A stretch of DNA of 20,504 bases from JBKEAD01 sp047973165 (GCA_047973165.1 JBKEBM010000084.1:1-20504), one strand, 5' to 3'. Shown: positions 7,712-15,005, counted from the stretch's first letter. The notes: a model not told the origin generated them from the sequence alone. Numbers and translations: made by a program.

Positions 7712-8669
7712 CCGGAATGGAAAACCTGACATCCACCGGCTGGCCGGGGTGTAATTTTTTTGCGACATCGGAGGGGACAGAAAGCTCGACAAGAAAGGTA
7801 AACTTCTCCCGCATCTGCTGACTGAAAATCACTGGCGGTGTGTATTCAGCCCGAGGGGACAGAAAGGAGACGCGCCCCGGAAAGGGCTCCGCCACACCGT
7901 CCACAAAAATCCGTGCCTCATCACCGTGCCGGATAAGCCCAAAGATATCCTGCGAAACAAAAGCACGAACTTTTACATTGCCCGGTGGCAGAAGCTCGAC
8001 CACCGGTTGACCCGCTTTCACCCAGTCTCCCGGACGATACAGCACATCGCTGACGAGAGCATCGACGGGGACGGATTGCTGCATCTGGCTCAGGTTCCAT
8101 TCGGCTGTTTTGAGAGCAGCCTCCAGTGCTTCGAGGTTTTTTTCGGCAGCGACAACTTGATCTTTACGTGAGCCGATCCGGGCGGTTTCGAGGTTGGCTT
8201 TGAGTTGAATAACACGCTGCTGATCCTGATCCTGCTGCGAGCGAGCTGTGTCGAGATTGTTGGTGGAAGTTACTTTTTGTTTAAATAATTTTTCCTGCCG
8301 CGAGAGTTCTTTTTTTGAAAGAATGAGGGCTGCTTCGGCCTGAGCGAGTTGTGCCTGGATTGCATTGATCTCGCTGGGGCGCTGTCCGGCTCTGGCATCT
8401 TCGAGTTGTGCTTTTGCCTGCGCGACTCGCTGGGCGGCTGCATCGAGTGCTGCACGTTGCGGTGTGTCGTCGAGAAGAAACAATGGGTCTCCCGTTTTGA
8501 CCTGTCTGCCACGATCCACGGAGAGTTTCTTCAGTTGTCCGGCGAAGGGAGAGGCCACATACACAAACTCTCCCTCGATGTAGCCCTGGACAAAAGTCGG
8601 GTCAGATTTTTCGCAGGCTGCGAGAGAAAAACAAAGCAGGCAAAGAAGTGAGCGAAGGAGTTTTTTCAC
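7698..8669 (-). CDS. HlyD-family membrane fusion lipoprotein (YbhG/YhiI-like)
   Basis: 323 residues. The N-terminus is a signal peptide ending in a lipobox (SLAAC, lipidated Cys19). A biotinyl-lipoyl-like half (GYIEGEFVYVASPFAGQLK) follows, then a long alpha-helical coiled coil (about 75-215) rich in Ala, Gln, Glu and Lys, then the second lipoyl half and a beta-barrel domain (DVLYRPGDWVKAGQPVVELLPPG onward). Such adaptors bridge an inner-membrane ABC exporter to an outer-membrane channel; no TolC-type gene is in the window. The start is GTG (8667-8669), supported by a strong Shine-Dalgarno site GGGGAGGAG with good spacing. It overlaps the TetR stop as GTGA. Gene order regulator, adaptor, ATPase, permease matches the cecR-ybhGFS layout of enterobacteria. 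Confidence 0.9.
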   Translation of the reverse strand: MKKLLRSLLCLLCFSLAACEKSDPTFVQGYIEGEFVYVASPFAGQLKKLSVDRGRQVKTGDPLFLLDDTPQRAALDAAAQRVAQAKAQLEDARAGQRPSEINAIQAQLAQAEAALILSKKELSRQEKLFKQKVTSTNNLDTARSQQDQDQQRVIQLKANLETARIGSRKDQVVAAEKNLEALEAALKTAEWNLSQMQQSVPVDALVSDVLYRPGDWVKAGQPVVELLPPGNVKVRAFVSQDIFGLIRHGDEARIFVDGVAEPFPGRVSFLSPRAEYTPPVIFSQQMREKFTFLVELSVPSDVAKKLHPGQPVDVRFSIPDEGK

Positions 8670-9277
8670 AGCTTGCTCCTCCCCTTTTTTGTGAGAGTGC
8701 CTTCGAGAAATATTCCCAGGATATCGTGGATCAGGCGTTCGAGGGAAATTTTCATTTCGTCGATTTTCTCCGGTGTGGCCAGCCTGTAAACCGTTGCCAG
8801 AAGGACCTCTACCTGAAACTCCACCGAAATATCTCGCCGCACAGCACCTTCTTTTTGGCCCTGGCGAAGAAGTTTTCCAAATGTATCGGACATTATTTTT
8901 TGTCGTCGCTCACGAAAAAATTCAAAGAGTGCGGGAAGCTCTCGACGAAGATCACGTAAAAAACTCGGACTTACTTCTCTGGCTTGTTTTTGAATTGTCA
9001 CCAGCAGGCGATGTATTGTTGCTGCGAAATCTGTCGAACCGGAATGGACTTCGAGCAACGCTGCAGACAGTTCCGCATATTTGGTTTCAACGACTGTTTT
9101 CACCAGCTCCTGCTTGCTCGTGAAATGTACGTAAAGCGTTTTTTTACTTACACCCATTTCGGCGGCCAGATCACTCATCGTCACATTCCGAAAACCGTGC
9201 AGAAAAAAATGTCGTCGTGCCTCCCGCACAATACGTCTCGCAATATCTTCAGTTTTTTTTACAGAAATCGTTTTCAT
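8666..9277 (-). CDS. TetR-family transcriptional repressor of the efflux operon
   Basis: 203 residues. The N-terminal 60 residues form a TetR helix-turn-helix: AREARRHFFLHGF-type helix, then VTMSDLAAEMGVSKKTLYVHFTSKQELV, which matches the family signature closely. The remainder is a helical ligand/dimerisation region with no identifiable ligand. It is the first gene of the four-gene efflux operon and overlaps the HlyD-like gene by four bases, so it most likely controls its own operon, as CecR does for ybhGFSR. An inverted repeat at 9292-9319, 15-42 bases upstream of its ATG, is a candidate operator. There is no evident Shine-Dalgarno sequence before the ATG, whereas the second gene has a strong one, which would keep repressor levels below those of the transporter. 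Confidence 0.9.
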   Translation of the reverse strand: MKTISVKKTEDIARRIVREARRHFFLHGFRNVTMSDLAAEMGVSKKTLYVHFTSKQELVKTVVETKYAELSAALLEVHSGSTDFAATIHRLLVTIQKQAREVSPSFLRDLRRELPALFEFFRERRQKIMSDTFGKLLRQGQKEGAVRRDISVEFQVEVLLATVYRLATPEKIDEMKISLERLIHDILGIFLEGTLTKKGRSKL

Positions 9278-9291
9278 AGTTCTGATTCTTG

Positions 9292-9319
9292 GGAAACCAA
9301 ATTAGATTTTTTAGTTTCC
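9292..9319. promoter_or_regulatory. Candidate TetR operator (inverted repeat)
   Basis: The arms GGAAACCAAA (9292-9301) and TTTAGTTTCC (9310-9319) are inverted copies matching at 9 of 10 positions around an 8-base spacer. The site lies directly upstream of the TetR gene, where autorepression is usual. Binding is inferred, not shown. Confidence 0.45.
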
Positions 9320-9320
9320 A

Positions 9321-9563
9321 ATGTCGAGTTTTATTCTTGCAGGTGTCGGAACTGTTATTGTTCTACTCGATGCTCAGACGGTTATTAACGGAGCCTTTAG
9401 TGATGTTTCCGAAATGATAGAGGGAAATGATCCAGGTGCCGGATCTTATTACAATGGCACTCCGAATGGATGGAGTTCAGATGGAGTTGCATTTGGCGAA
9501 ATTCCTCCCTCCTATGATGGTGATTTCCGGAGGTATCCTGAATCACATGAGGTTTTGGGTTGA
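9321..9563 (+). pseudogene. Short secreted-protein stump, probably remnant of a PEP-CTERM-type protein
   Basis: The 80-codon frame starts with ATG and a hydrophobic segment (SSFILAGVGTVIVLLDA) resembling a signal peptide. It continues with INGAFSDVSEM and YYNGTPNGWSSDG, the style of the NGxFSD / GWxxDG beta-sandwich N-terminus of secreted PEP-CTERM proteins. The frame then stops at TGA 9561-9563 after a compositionally odd tail (FRRYPESHEVLG). Related proteins normally run on for 100 or more residues and end in a sorting signal; nothing of that follows, because the glycosyltransferase gene ends four bases later on the other strand. The simplest reading is a truncated gene, possibly trimmed by recombination next to the glycosyltransferase. 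It could also be a real small secreted protein. The family assignment is by eye and uncertain. Confidence 0.4.
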
Positions 9564-9566
9564 CGC

Positions 9567-11567
9567 TCAGCGTTCTTCCCCGGCGTATTTGCTGAGATCG
9601 ATTTTGCTGATGGAGCCGGATTTGTATTTGTAGAGATGGCGGTCGAGAGTGGGGTCAAAACCGGGGAGGCGTTTCAGGTATTCAAAGGTGCCTGATTCGG
9701 TGAGAAGAGCCCACATTTTGGGACTGTGGAAGGGAGCGTAGTAGAGGTGACCGAGATTTACGAAGACGGTAGCTCCTGCTGCATCGGCAGTTTGGAGGCG
9801 GTGAATCATCTGGTTCACGGAGCGGAGTTCGTAGATGCAATGATCGTAAACGAAGGGTGGATCTGAGAAACTGAGGGTTACTATTTTTGGATCGGAAGTT
9901 TTTTCCCACGGGAGGTGGCCACGAATTTCGAGAACGGATTCGCGGAAGGGCTGGAGGGGGTTGTTTACCAACCAGGAGCGAAAATGATGGGTCACACTGA
10001 AGTAACCAATGAGGCTGAGTGCGATGAGTGCCGGAGAGAGCCAGCCCTGGTGAGATTTTTTGGCGAGGTAGCCTGAGAGTGCAGAAACTCCGATTGCCAC
10101 AAATCCGACTGCAAGGGGCAAGGCAAGGATGAGATACCACTCAAAGATGAATTGTTTTTTTATTGCTCCCTGGGCGTAAACTCCGACCGGATCGGCAATA
10201 AAGGCAATGGCTAAAATGGCAGCGAAACGGTCACGTCGGCAGAACAAAAACAGACCGAGTAAAAAGAAAATGACGATGAGGATGATGAAGGCAGCAAAGG
10301 AAAAAAAATGCTCGTGAACCCATGGCATCCATTCGGGGTAGTCGCTGTTGAGTGTGCTGGATTTTGTCCATGAGACACCGCCGACGTAAAAGCCGGCGAC
10401 GTTGCGAACCCAATTCCAGCCGAGGTAAACCGGGACGGTGCAGTAGGTTTCGAAATAGTGTTTTGCCTGTGGAACGAGTGGCAGCATGCACTGGATGGTG
10501 GCCATGGCTGCTGCAGAGGTGGAAATAAACCAGCGTCCACTTTGATCGATGAAATTTTTGGTTGATGTTTTTTGAAAGTAAAGCAGAGGGAGGGTCGCCA
10601 GGTTGAGGACGACGATGATGAAGAGAGAGGTCGGGACGGTATAGAGGGCGACGAATTGCAGGAGTGCCCAGAGGGTCCACCAGTTCCATGCGCCACGGGT
10701 GAGTGCGCGTCTCCAGATGATGCCCAGCAGGCAAACCCATAGTAATGTGAGGGAGTAGCCCCGGGCTTCGGCTCCATAGCGAAGTATCCAGGGGTGGATC
10801 GCGAGCAGGAGTGAGGTGATGATTCCGGCTGCGGTGAAGCCGTATTCGCGGAGCAGGAAGGCCGCGGCCGGCAGGAGCAGGAGGGCCGCTAAAAAGGCCG
10901 GCAGGCGGAGGACGATTTCATTGAATTCTGAAATGGGCTTTCCGGTAAGCACTTGCCAGGTGCGCAGGGTGATTCGGACGATGATGGAGTGGAGAATGTG
11001 GTTGTTGGGGACGTTGTAATGGTAAAAAGTTTCTCTCCACCTTGTTTCGCGAAATTTAAATTCGTCGTTTTTTTCGGAGTATTTGAAGCGTCCGCTGACA
11101 GAGTGGCGGAGGTTGTATTCTTCGTCGTCCCAGAGGCTTTGATCCAGGCGCTGGCCTGCAAAAAATCCAAAGATAAAAATGGATAAAATAATGAGGGGAA
11201 GAAAATAAGCGGGGCGTCTTGCTGGTGAGATCGAAGCTGCGGCGAGAGGTGGATGAGTCTCTGATTTTGCCCACCAGGGGCAAATGATGAAGAGGGCTGC
11301 GGTGACGAGGAGGTTGAAGACCATTGCCCACCAGGCGTAGAAGATGATAAATTGCTGAATTTTAAATTCTTCGTGTGGGAGGTCGATGTCCCAGGGCTTG
11401 GGTTCAATGATGAGACAGATGATGATCCAAAGTCCCAGCAGGGCGAATGCAGTCCGCCACTTTGCTGTAGCAGAAGAATTATTCCAAAAATAAACGAGTT
11501 TTTTGTAGCCGGGTTGCATCATCAAACTGTGAAGGCGGTATCTTCTGTGTTTTTTGATATGGTGCAA
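9567..11567 (-). CDS. ArnT/PMT-like membrane glycosyltransferase (GT39/GT83 fold)
   Basis: 666 residues with about 11-13 membrane segments. Family features seen are an acidic pair in the first large periplasmic loop (LWDDEEY at residues 145-151, the usual place of the catalytic or metal-binding Asp/Glu), a following loop with NNHILHSI, the RLPAFLAALLLLPAAAFLL segment, and HPWILRYGAEARGYSL. These are typical of lipid-phosphate-sugar-dependent transferases related to ArnT and protein O-mannosyltransferases. They move a sugar from a polyprenyl-phosphate donor to a lipid, glycan or protein on the outer face of the inner membrane. Donor and acceptor are unknown here. The N-terminal 15 residues are basic, and an ATG pair at residues 16-17 is an alternative start. 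The gene stands alone, divergent from the glycyl-tRNA synthetase gene (90-base gap). Confidence 0.82.
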   Translation of the reverse strand: MHHIKKHRRYRLHSLMMQPGYKKLVYFWNNSSATAKWRTAFALLGLWIIICLIIEPKPWDIDLPHEEFKIQQFIIFYAWWAMVFNLLVTAALFIICPWWAKSETHPPLAAASISPARRPAYFLPLIILSIFIFGFFAGQRLDQSLWDDEEYNLRHSVSGRFKYSEKNDEFKFRETRWRETFYHYNVPNNHILHSIIVRITLRTWQVLTGKPISEFNEIVLRLPAFLAALLLLPAAAFLLREYGFTAAGIITSLLLAIHPWILRYGAEARGYSLTLLWVCLLGIIWRRALTRGAWNWWTLWALLQFVALYTVPTSLFIIVVLNLATLPLLYFQKTSTKNFIDQSGRWFISTSAAAMATIQCMLPLVPQAKHYFETYCTVPVYLGWNWVRNVAGFYVGGVSWTKSSTLNSDYPEWMPWVHEHFFSFAAFIILIVIFFLLGLFLFCRRDRFAAILAIAFIADPVGVYAQGAIKKQFIFEWYLILALPLAVGFVAIGVSALSGYLAKKSHQGWLSPALIALSLIGYFSVTHHFRSWLVNNPLQPFRESVLEIRGHLPWEKTSDPKIVTLSFSDPPFVYDHCIYELRSVNQMIHRLQTADAAGATVFVNLGHLYYAPFHSPKMWALLTESGTFEYLKRLPGFDPTLDRHLYKYKSGSISKIDLSKYAGEER

Positions 11568-11657
11568 GTAGTTTGCCTTCAGAATAAAAAGTTTTGCCGA
11601 TGATTTTCAGAGATTTTACGTGGCGAAATCGGGGAGAGTTAGTATAGAGAGACCCTT

Positions 11658-13022
11658 ATGTCTAAGAAGGATGCTAATACGGAGCGGATGGAAAAAATTG
11701 TGAGTCTCTGCAAACGCCGGGGATTTATTTTTCAGTCCTCGGAAATTTACGGTGGTCTGAATGGTTGCTGGGATTTTGGTCCGCTGGGAGTGGAACTGAA
11801 ACGAAACCTGAAAGATTTTTGGTGGCGCAGGGTCGTGCGTGAGCGTGATGATATGGTTGGAATGGATGGTTCCATTTTGATGAATCGTCGCGTTTGGAAG
11901 GCGAGTGGGCATGAGGATACTTTTACCGATCCGATGCAGGACTGCCGGACGTGTAAAGCGAGGCATCGTGCGGATCAGTTGCCGGAACAAGATGGTAAAA
12001 AAATCTGTCCGAATTGTAAGGGGAGTGATTTGACGGAGCCGAGGGCTTTTAATCTGATGTTTAAAACGCATGCCGGACCTGTCGAGAGCGACGAGAATGT
12101 TGTTTATCTGCGTCCGGAGACGGCGCAGGCGATGTTTGTGCAGTTTAAAAACGTGCTGGAGACTTCGCGGTTGAAACTTCCTTTTGGAATCGCGCAGATC
12201 GGAAAGGCCTTTCGTAACGAGATCAATCCGAGGAATTATATTTTTCGTTCGCGTGAATTTGAGCAGATGGAAATCGAGTATTTCTGTCGTGCAGAGGACG
12301 GGCTGGAGCTCACGGATTACTGGCTGGAGGAGCGGCTGAAGTTTTACGAGGAAATTGGAATCCCTCGTGAAAAGTTACACATCCTTGACATTCCCGATGG
12401 TGAGCGAGCTCACTATTCGCAAAAAACTTACGATATCGAATATGAATTTCCCTTCGGTGTTCAGGAGTTAGAGGGTGTGGCGTATCGGACGGATTTTGAT
12501 TTAAAAAATCATACGGAAAATAGTGGTAAGCCGCTTGAGTATTTTGATGAAGCGACGAAGGAGCGTTTTTTACCGCATGTAGTCGAGCCAAGTGCTGGCG
12601 TAGATCGAACGGCTCTGGCTCTGATTTGTGAGGCCTTTGAAGAAGAAGAGCTTACGAACGATAAGGGGAAAACTGAAACACGAACCGTATTGCGTTTTTC
12701 ACCACGTATCGCTCCGATCAAGTGTGCAGTTTTGCCTCTGCTGAAAAATAAACCCGAGTTGGTGGCGAAGGCGAAAGAAGTTGCGGCAACATTGAAGCCG
12801 CTTATGGCGATTGCTTACGATGAGGCTGGCGCTATCGGGCGACGCTATCGGCGCCAGGATGAAATCGGCACGCCATTTTGCGCCACGATCGATTTTGAAA
12901 CCCTGGGTGAAAGCGGAGACGAGCTTCGAGATACGGTAACGCTGCGGGATCGCGATACAATGGAGCAAAGACGTATGTCGCTTCAGGAGTTGGAGGCATT
13001 TTTGTTAAAGCAGATTGCGTAG
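11658..13022 (+). CDS. glyQS: Glycyl-tRNA synthetase, single-chain (alpha2) type
   Basis: 454 residues, the usual length of bacterial dimeric GlyRS, which charges tRNA-Gly with glycine. The class II fold is clear: N-terminal RRGFIFQSSEIYGGLNGCWDFGP-type opening, motif 2 at about 182-209 (KAFRNEIxPRNYIFRxREFEQMExEYF) and motif 3 near 314 (GVDRTALAL). Two CxxC pairs, C96/C99 and C117/C120, form a putative zinc site in the insertion. The C-terminal 100 residues (VLPLLKNK and onward) are the anticodon-binding domain. The ATG follows GAGAG at a workable distance and no other candidate start precedes the fold. The gene is unrelated to the tetrameric GlyQ/GlyS enzyme of most proteobacteria, which supports a non-proteobacterial host. 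The tRNA-Arg gene lies 78 bases downstream. Confidence 0.95.
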   Translation: MSKKDANTERMEKIVSLCKRRGFIFQSSEIYGGLNGCWDFGPLGVELKRNLKDFWWRRVVRERDDMVGMDGSILMNRRVWKASGHEDTFTDPMQDCRTCKARHRADQLPEQDGKKICPNCKGSDLTEPRAFNLMFKTHAGPVESDENVVYLRPETAQAMFVQFKNVLETSRLKLPFGIAQIGKAFRNEINPRNYIFRSREFEQMEIEYFCRAEDGLELTDYWLEERLKFYEEIGIPREKLHILDIPDGERAHYSQKTYDIEYEFPFGVQELEGVAYRTDFDLKNHTENSGKPLEYFDEATKERFLPHVVEPSAGVDRTALALICEAFEEEELTNDKGKTETRTVLRFSPRIAPIKCAVLPLLKNKPELVAKAKEVAATLKPLMAIAYDEAGAIGRRYRRQDEIGTPFCATIDFETLGESGDELRDTVTLRDRDTMEQRRMSLQELEAFLLKQIA

Positions 13023-13038
13023 GCTTCGATTCAAAAGC

Positions 13039-13067
13039 TTGCTTCTGCGAGTCCCTTTTTGCATAGT
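13039..13067 (+). promoter_or_regulatory. Candidate tRNA-Arg promoter
   Basis: TTGCTT (13039-13044) and CATAGT (13062-13067) are separated by exactly 17 bases. The sequence just after the -10 box is GCCCGC, a G/C-rich discriminator of the kind found at stable-RNA promoters under stringent control. Transcription would start around 13074, inside or next to the leader hairpin. The prediction rests on two imperfect boxes. Confidence 0.4.
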
Positions 13068-13072
13068 GCCCG

Positions 13073-13094
13073 CTTCCTGCTCTGCGGCAGGAGG
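13073..13094 (+). other. Hairpin in the 5' leader of the tRNA precursor
   Basis: CTTCCTGC (13073-13080) and GCAGGAGG (13087-13094) pair over 8 positions, one of them a U-G wobble, around a 6-base loop. It ends six bases before the mature tRNA 5' end. It could act in RNase P processing or be incidental; it has no T-run, so it is not a terminator. Confidence 0.4.
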
Positions 13095-13100
13095 TCTTCT

Positions 13101-13176
13101 GCGCCCGTAGCTCAGTGGATAGAGCACCGGACTTCTAATCCGATGGTCGCTGGTTCGATCCCAGCCGGGCGCGCCA
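13101..13176 (+). tRNA. tRNA-Arg, anticodon UCU, CCA encoded
   Basis: A full cloverleaf can be drawn in 76 bases. The acceptor GCGCCCG pairs with CGGGCGC (13166-13172). The D arm GCTC/GAGC, T arm GCTGG/CCAGC with loop TTCGATC, and variable loop TGGTC are all in place. The anticodon loop CTTCTAA gives UCU, reading AGA and AGG arginine codons. The 3' CCA is encoded at 13174-13176 after discriminator G. The anticodon stem CCGGA/TCCGA has four pairs and a C-A mismatch at the 27-43 position. A T-run (13180-13185) follows without its own hairpin. Confidence 0.97.
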
Positions 13177-13189
13177 CTGTTTTTTGTAA

Positions 13190-14017
13190 TCAAACCCTGC
13201 GCTTGCGGAGAAGAAGCAAGGCTGATCCGCTGAGTGACAGCAGGAGTGCCGCCGAAGGCTCCGGAACCGGAATCAGGAAGGCTATTGGATTGAAGTCGGC
13301 TCGCTGGGTTGTATTGCCGTAAGTTTGCGGGTTGCCTGTGCCACTCAGTCGATTAGTCTGGATGCTGAAGTGGTTGATGCCATCCAAATTGCTGACTGAG
13401 ACGAGGATGGCAGCGGCATTGTTGTCCGTAAAAGTTTTCCAGGAGAGGTTAGAGGTGCCATTATTCAGGATATTGCCGGTGAAGGAGGCTGTGTTTCCAA
13501 GAACGTTGAAGGTTGTGCTGGTGTCGGTTGTTGAGAAGTTCCAACTCGCAAATTTAAGACCGTTGTTAACGGTTCCTGCACCGTTTACACCGATATAGAA
13601 CAGCATCTGCGTCGGATTGTTTGGGGAAGTAAGTGTGTAAGTCTGAGTCAGAGCAGTGCCACCTGCGGCCTGTCCGCCATTCACGCGGAAGCGATCAACA
13701 TCGCTGATTGCATACCCGGGAGAAGTTGTGCTGTAAGGTGCATTTGTAAAGACAAAGTCATTCTCCGAAAGGAAGTCAATTTGTGTATTTCCGGAGATTG
13801 TGACGGTACCTCCTCCATTGAGGGTCCAGGAGCCGGAAGCGGTCGTTGTTCCTGAAATTGTTTGGATACCACCTGTTGTCGGCCACTCGACGGCTTCATA
13901 TTCCTGGCCGTTGATGGTATGAAGAATCGGTGGGGTAGCTTGAGCTTGCAGGTGACTGGTTGTTGCAGAGAGAGCAAGAGAGAGCAAAGACAGAAGGGCA
14001 GAGAGTTTTTTTTTCAT
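13190..14017 (-). CDS. PEP-CTERM sorting-domain secreted protein
   Basis: 275 residues. The N-terminus is a Sec signal peptide (KKKLSALLSLLSLALSATTSHLQAQA, cut after AQA). The body is rich in Thr, Asn, Gly and Ser with beta-strand character (SGTTTASGSWTLNGGGTV and similar) and no recognisable enzyme motif. The end is a textbook PEP-CTERM signal: VPEPS at 251-255, a hydrophobic helix, then RKRRV. Such proteins are processed by exosortase (EpsH/XrtA family) and are usually linked to exopolysaccharide and extracellular matrix; no exosortase gene is in this window. The gene converges on the tRNA-Arg gene with only 13 bases between them and diverges from the GNAT gene. A possible promoter lies at 14046-14073. 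The body is unrecognised; it could be a matrix or surface adhesin-like protein. Confidence 0.85.
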   Translation of the reverse strand: MKKKLSALLSLLSLALSATTSHLQAQATPPILHTINGQEYEAVEWPTTGGIQTISGTTTASGSWTLNGGGTVTISGNTQIDFLSENDFVFTNAPYSTTSPGYAISDVDRFRVNGGQAAGGTALTQTYTLTSPNNPTQMLFYIGVNGAGTVNNGLKFASWNFSTTDTSTTFNVLGNTASFTGNILNNGTSNLSWKTFTDNNAAAILVSVSNLDGINHFSIQTNRLSGTGNPQTYGNTTQRADFNPIAFLIPVPEPSAALLLSLSGSALLLLRKRRV

Positions 14018-14045
14018 AGCAAGGTAAATGGAGAAAACAATTTCG

Positions 14046-14073
14046 TTAATGAACGTTGAGTATCGGTTATCAA
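14046..14073 (-). promoter_or_regulatory. Candidate promoter of the PEP-CTERM gene
   Basis: On the minus strand TTGATA (14068-14073) and CATTAA (14046-14051) are 16 bases apart, with the -10 box 28 bases from the ATG. This is a weak prediction in A/T-rich sequence. Confidence 0.3.
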
Positions 14074-14123
14074 TTTATAGAAATTGTGTAAATTCTTAAT
14101 TTGAGGTATCCTGATGGAAAATT

Positions 14124-14201
14124 ATGAACTTGGAACTCAAAGACAAAATAGTCCGACTGACCGAGGGCGGCCTGGAAATCGACGCTGGAGTGACGCTCTG
14201 A
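14124..14201 (+). CDS. 25-codon ORF upstream of the GNAT gene (leader peptide or gene remnant)
   Basis: The frame ATG 14124 to TGA 14201 encodes MNLELKDKIVRLTEGGLEID followed by five more residues (AGVTL). It ends six bases before the GNAT ATG, so ribosomes finishing it could re-initiate there. The first ten residues resemble the opening strand of a short-chain dehydrogenase (LKDKxxxxTGG), which would make it a remnant, but the glycine motif does not continue. It may equally be chance. No homologue is recognised. Confidence 0.25.
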   Translation: MNLELKDKIVRLTEGGLEIDAGVTL

Positions 14202-14207
14202 ACTCCT

Positions 14208-14471
14208 ATGGACGACCACCACACAGACCGCCGGTTCGAACGTCGTGAAAACGGTAAAGTCACCTGGGCAGACTACGAACTCAAAGACGGTATTCTCTCA
14301 CTTCTCCATGTCGAAGCGGACCCATCCCTGCGCGGCACCGGAGCAGCCGGACGCCTCATGGAAGACATCGCAACTCATGCTCGCGAACGCAGTCTGAAAA
14401 TCCACCCTGTTTGCACTTACGCTGCAGCCTGGTTAAAAAAACACCGCGAGCACGCTGACCTACTGGAATAA
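14208..14471 (+). CDS. Small GNAT-like N-acetyltransferase (YjdJ / Acetyltransf_CG type)
   Basis: 87 residues, the typical size of the minimal GNAT-like family found in YjdJ and related proteins. The core reads LLHVEADPSLRGTGAAGRLME (residues 32-52), with the acetyl-CoA pyrophosphate loop RGTGAAG at 42-48. It is followed by KIHPVCTYAAAWLKKH (64-79), the conserved end of this family, in which the Cys is typical. The acceptor substrate is unknown; some relatives appear to be acyl-CoA-binding proteins rather than proven enzymes. The gene is preceded by a 25-codon ORF ending six bases upstream and has no obvious Shine-Dalgarno site of its own beyond CTGGAG about 17 bases before the ATG. It converges with the next gene, their stops lying seven bases apart. 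Confidence 0.85.
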   Translation: MDDHHTDRRFERRENGKVTWADYELKDGILSLLHVEADPSLRGTGAAGRLMEDIATHARERSLKIHPVCTYAAAWLKKHREHADLLE

Positions 14472-14478
14472 GTAAAGC

Positions 14479-14946
14479 CTACTCCAACACCGTATCAATC
14501 GAGTCCTGACTCGGCGCCCAATAGCTGATGGCAAGAATTTTCCTGTCTTTATCTAACTTGAGAACGGTGACTTTACCTTCTTGCTGTGGATAGTCAGTGA
14601 GTAAGCTTTCGCTGTCGCCCAAAAGGATTCGCTGAGGGTATTTACGCATTTTCCGAAGGGCAAAAAAACGTCCGATTTTAGGCATTCCGTAGATATTAGA
14701 TAGAAAAGCCGCCTTTTTTTCAGAAAGAAAATCCTTTGGTTTTTCAGCGAGAATTGCATTGGTCTGCTTCCCCGAATCCATATCAAAAGAGACAAGTAAA
14801 ACGTTGATCTGACCATCATACGTAAAGGATTTCCCATGTTGATCCTCAACCGTAAAGGTGGGCAGGGTATCCCCAACCTTGAGAGTTTCGGCGAATATTT
14901 GCCCTGAAAAAAATAAACCAACCAACAATAAAGAAAAAATTTTCAT
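14479..14946 (-). CDS. Secreted thioredoxin-fold-like protein without CxxC
   Basis: 155 residues from the ATG at 14946. The frame is open for 28 more codons upstream, but those are not signal-like, whereas MKIFSLLLVGLFFSGQIFA is a clean Sec signal peptide. The mature part begins LKVGDTLPTFTVEDQHGKSF, the usual first strand and turn of redoxin/AhpC-TSA-like folds, followed by the strand VLLVSFDMDSGK at the position of the active-site loop. That loop has no cysteine, so classical disulfide exchange is excluded. Later segments (RILLGDSESLLTDYPQQ and VTVLKLDKDRKILAISYW) match the remaining strands of such folds. A periplasmic location is likely. Function is unknown; a binding or chaperone-like role is possible. 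Its upstream region is the inverted-repeat-rich gap at 14947-15261. Confidence 0.6.
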   Translation of the reverse strand: MKIFSLLLVGLFFSGQIFAETLKVGDTLPTFTVEDQHGKSFTYDGQINVLLVSFDMDSGKQTNAILAEKPKDFLSEKKAAFLSNIYGMPKIGRFFALRKMRKYPQRILLGDSESLLTDYPQQEGKVTVLKLDKDRKILAISYWAPSQDSIDTVLE

Positions 14947-14993
14947 CGCCTGCAGCCTGATGCAGCATCTTAAGCGAGTCAAGCCAGGCGAGC

Positions 14994-14999
14994 TATAAA
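14994..14999 (+). promoter_or_regulatory. Candidate -10 box for a plus-strand RNA
   Basis: TATAAA lies about 19 bases before the first helix of the structured region. TTAAGC at 14970-14975 sits 18 bases upstream as a weak -35 (3 of 6 positions). The predicted start is near 15006. Confidence 0.3.
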
Positions 15000-15005
15000 A
15001 CTTCA

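Noticed and set aside
7712..7792. Longer start for the ABC ATPase
   Set aside because: The added residues precede the conserved fold and would increase the overlap with the HlyD-like gene to 95 bases.
13005..13193. 62-codon minus-strand frame with GWDRTSDHRIRSPVLYPLSYG
   Set aside because: It is the antisense of the tRNA-Arg gene. This peptide is a well-known false annotation in many genomes.
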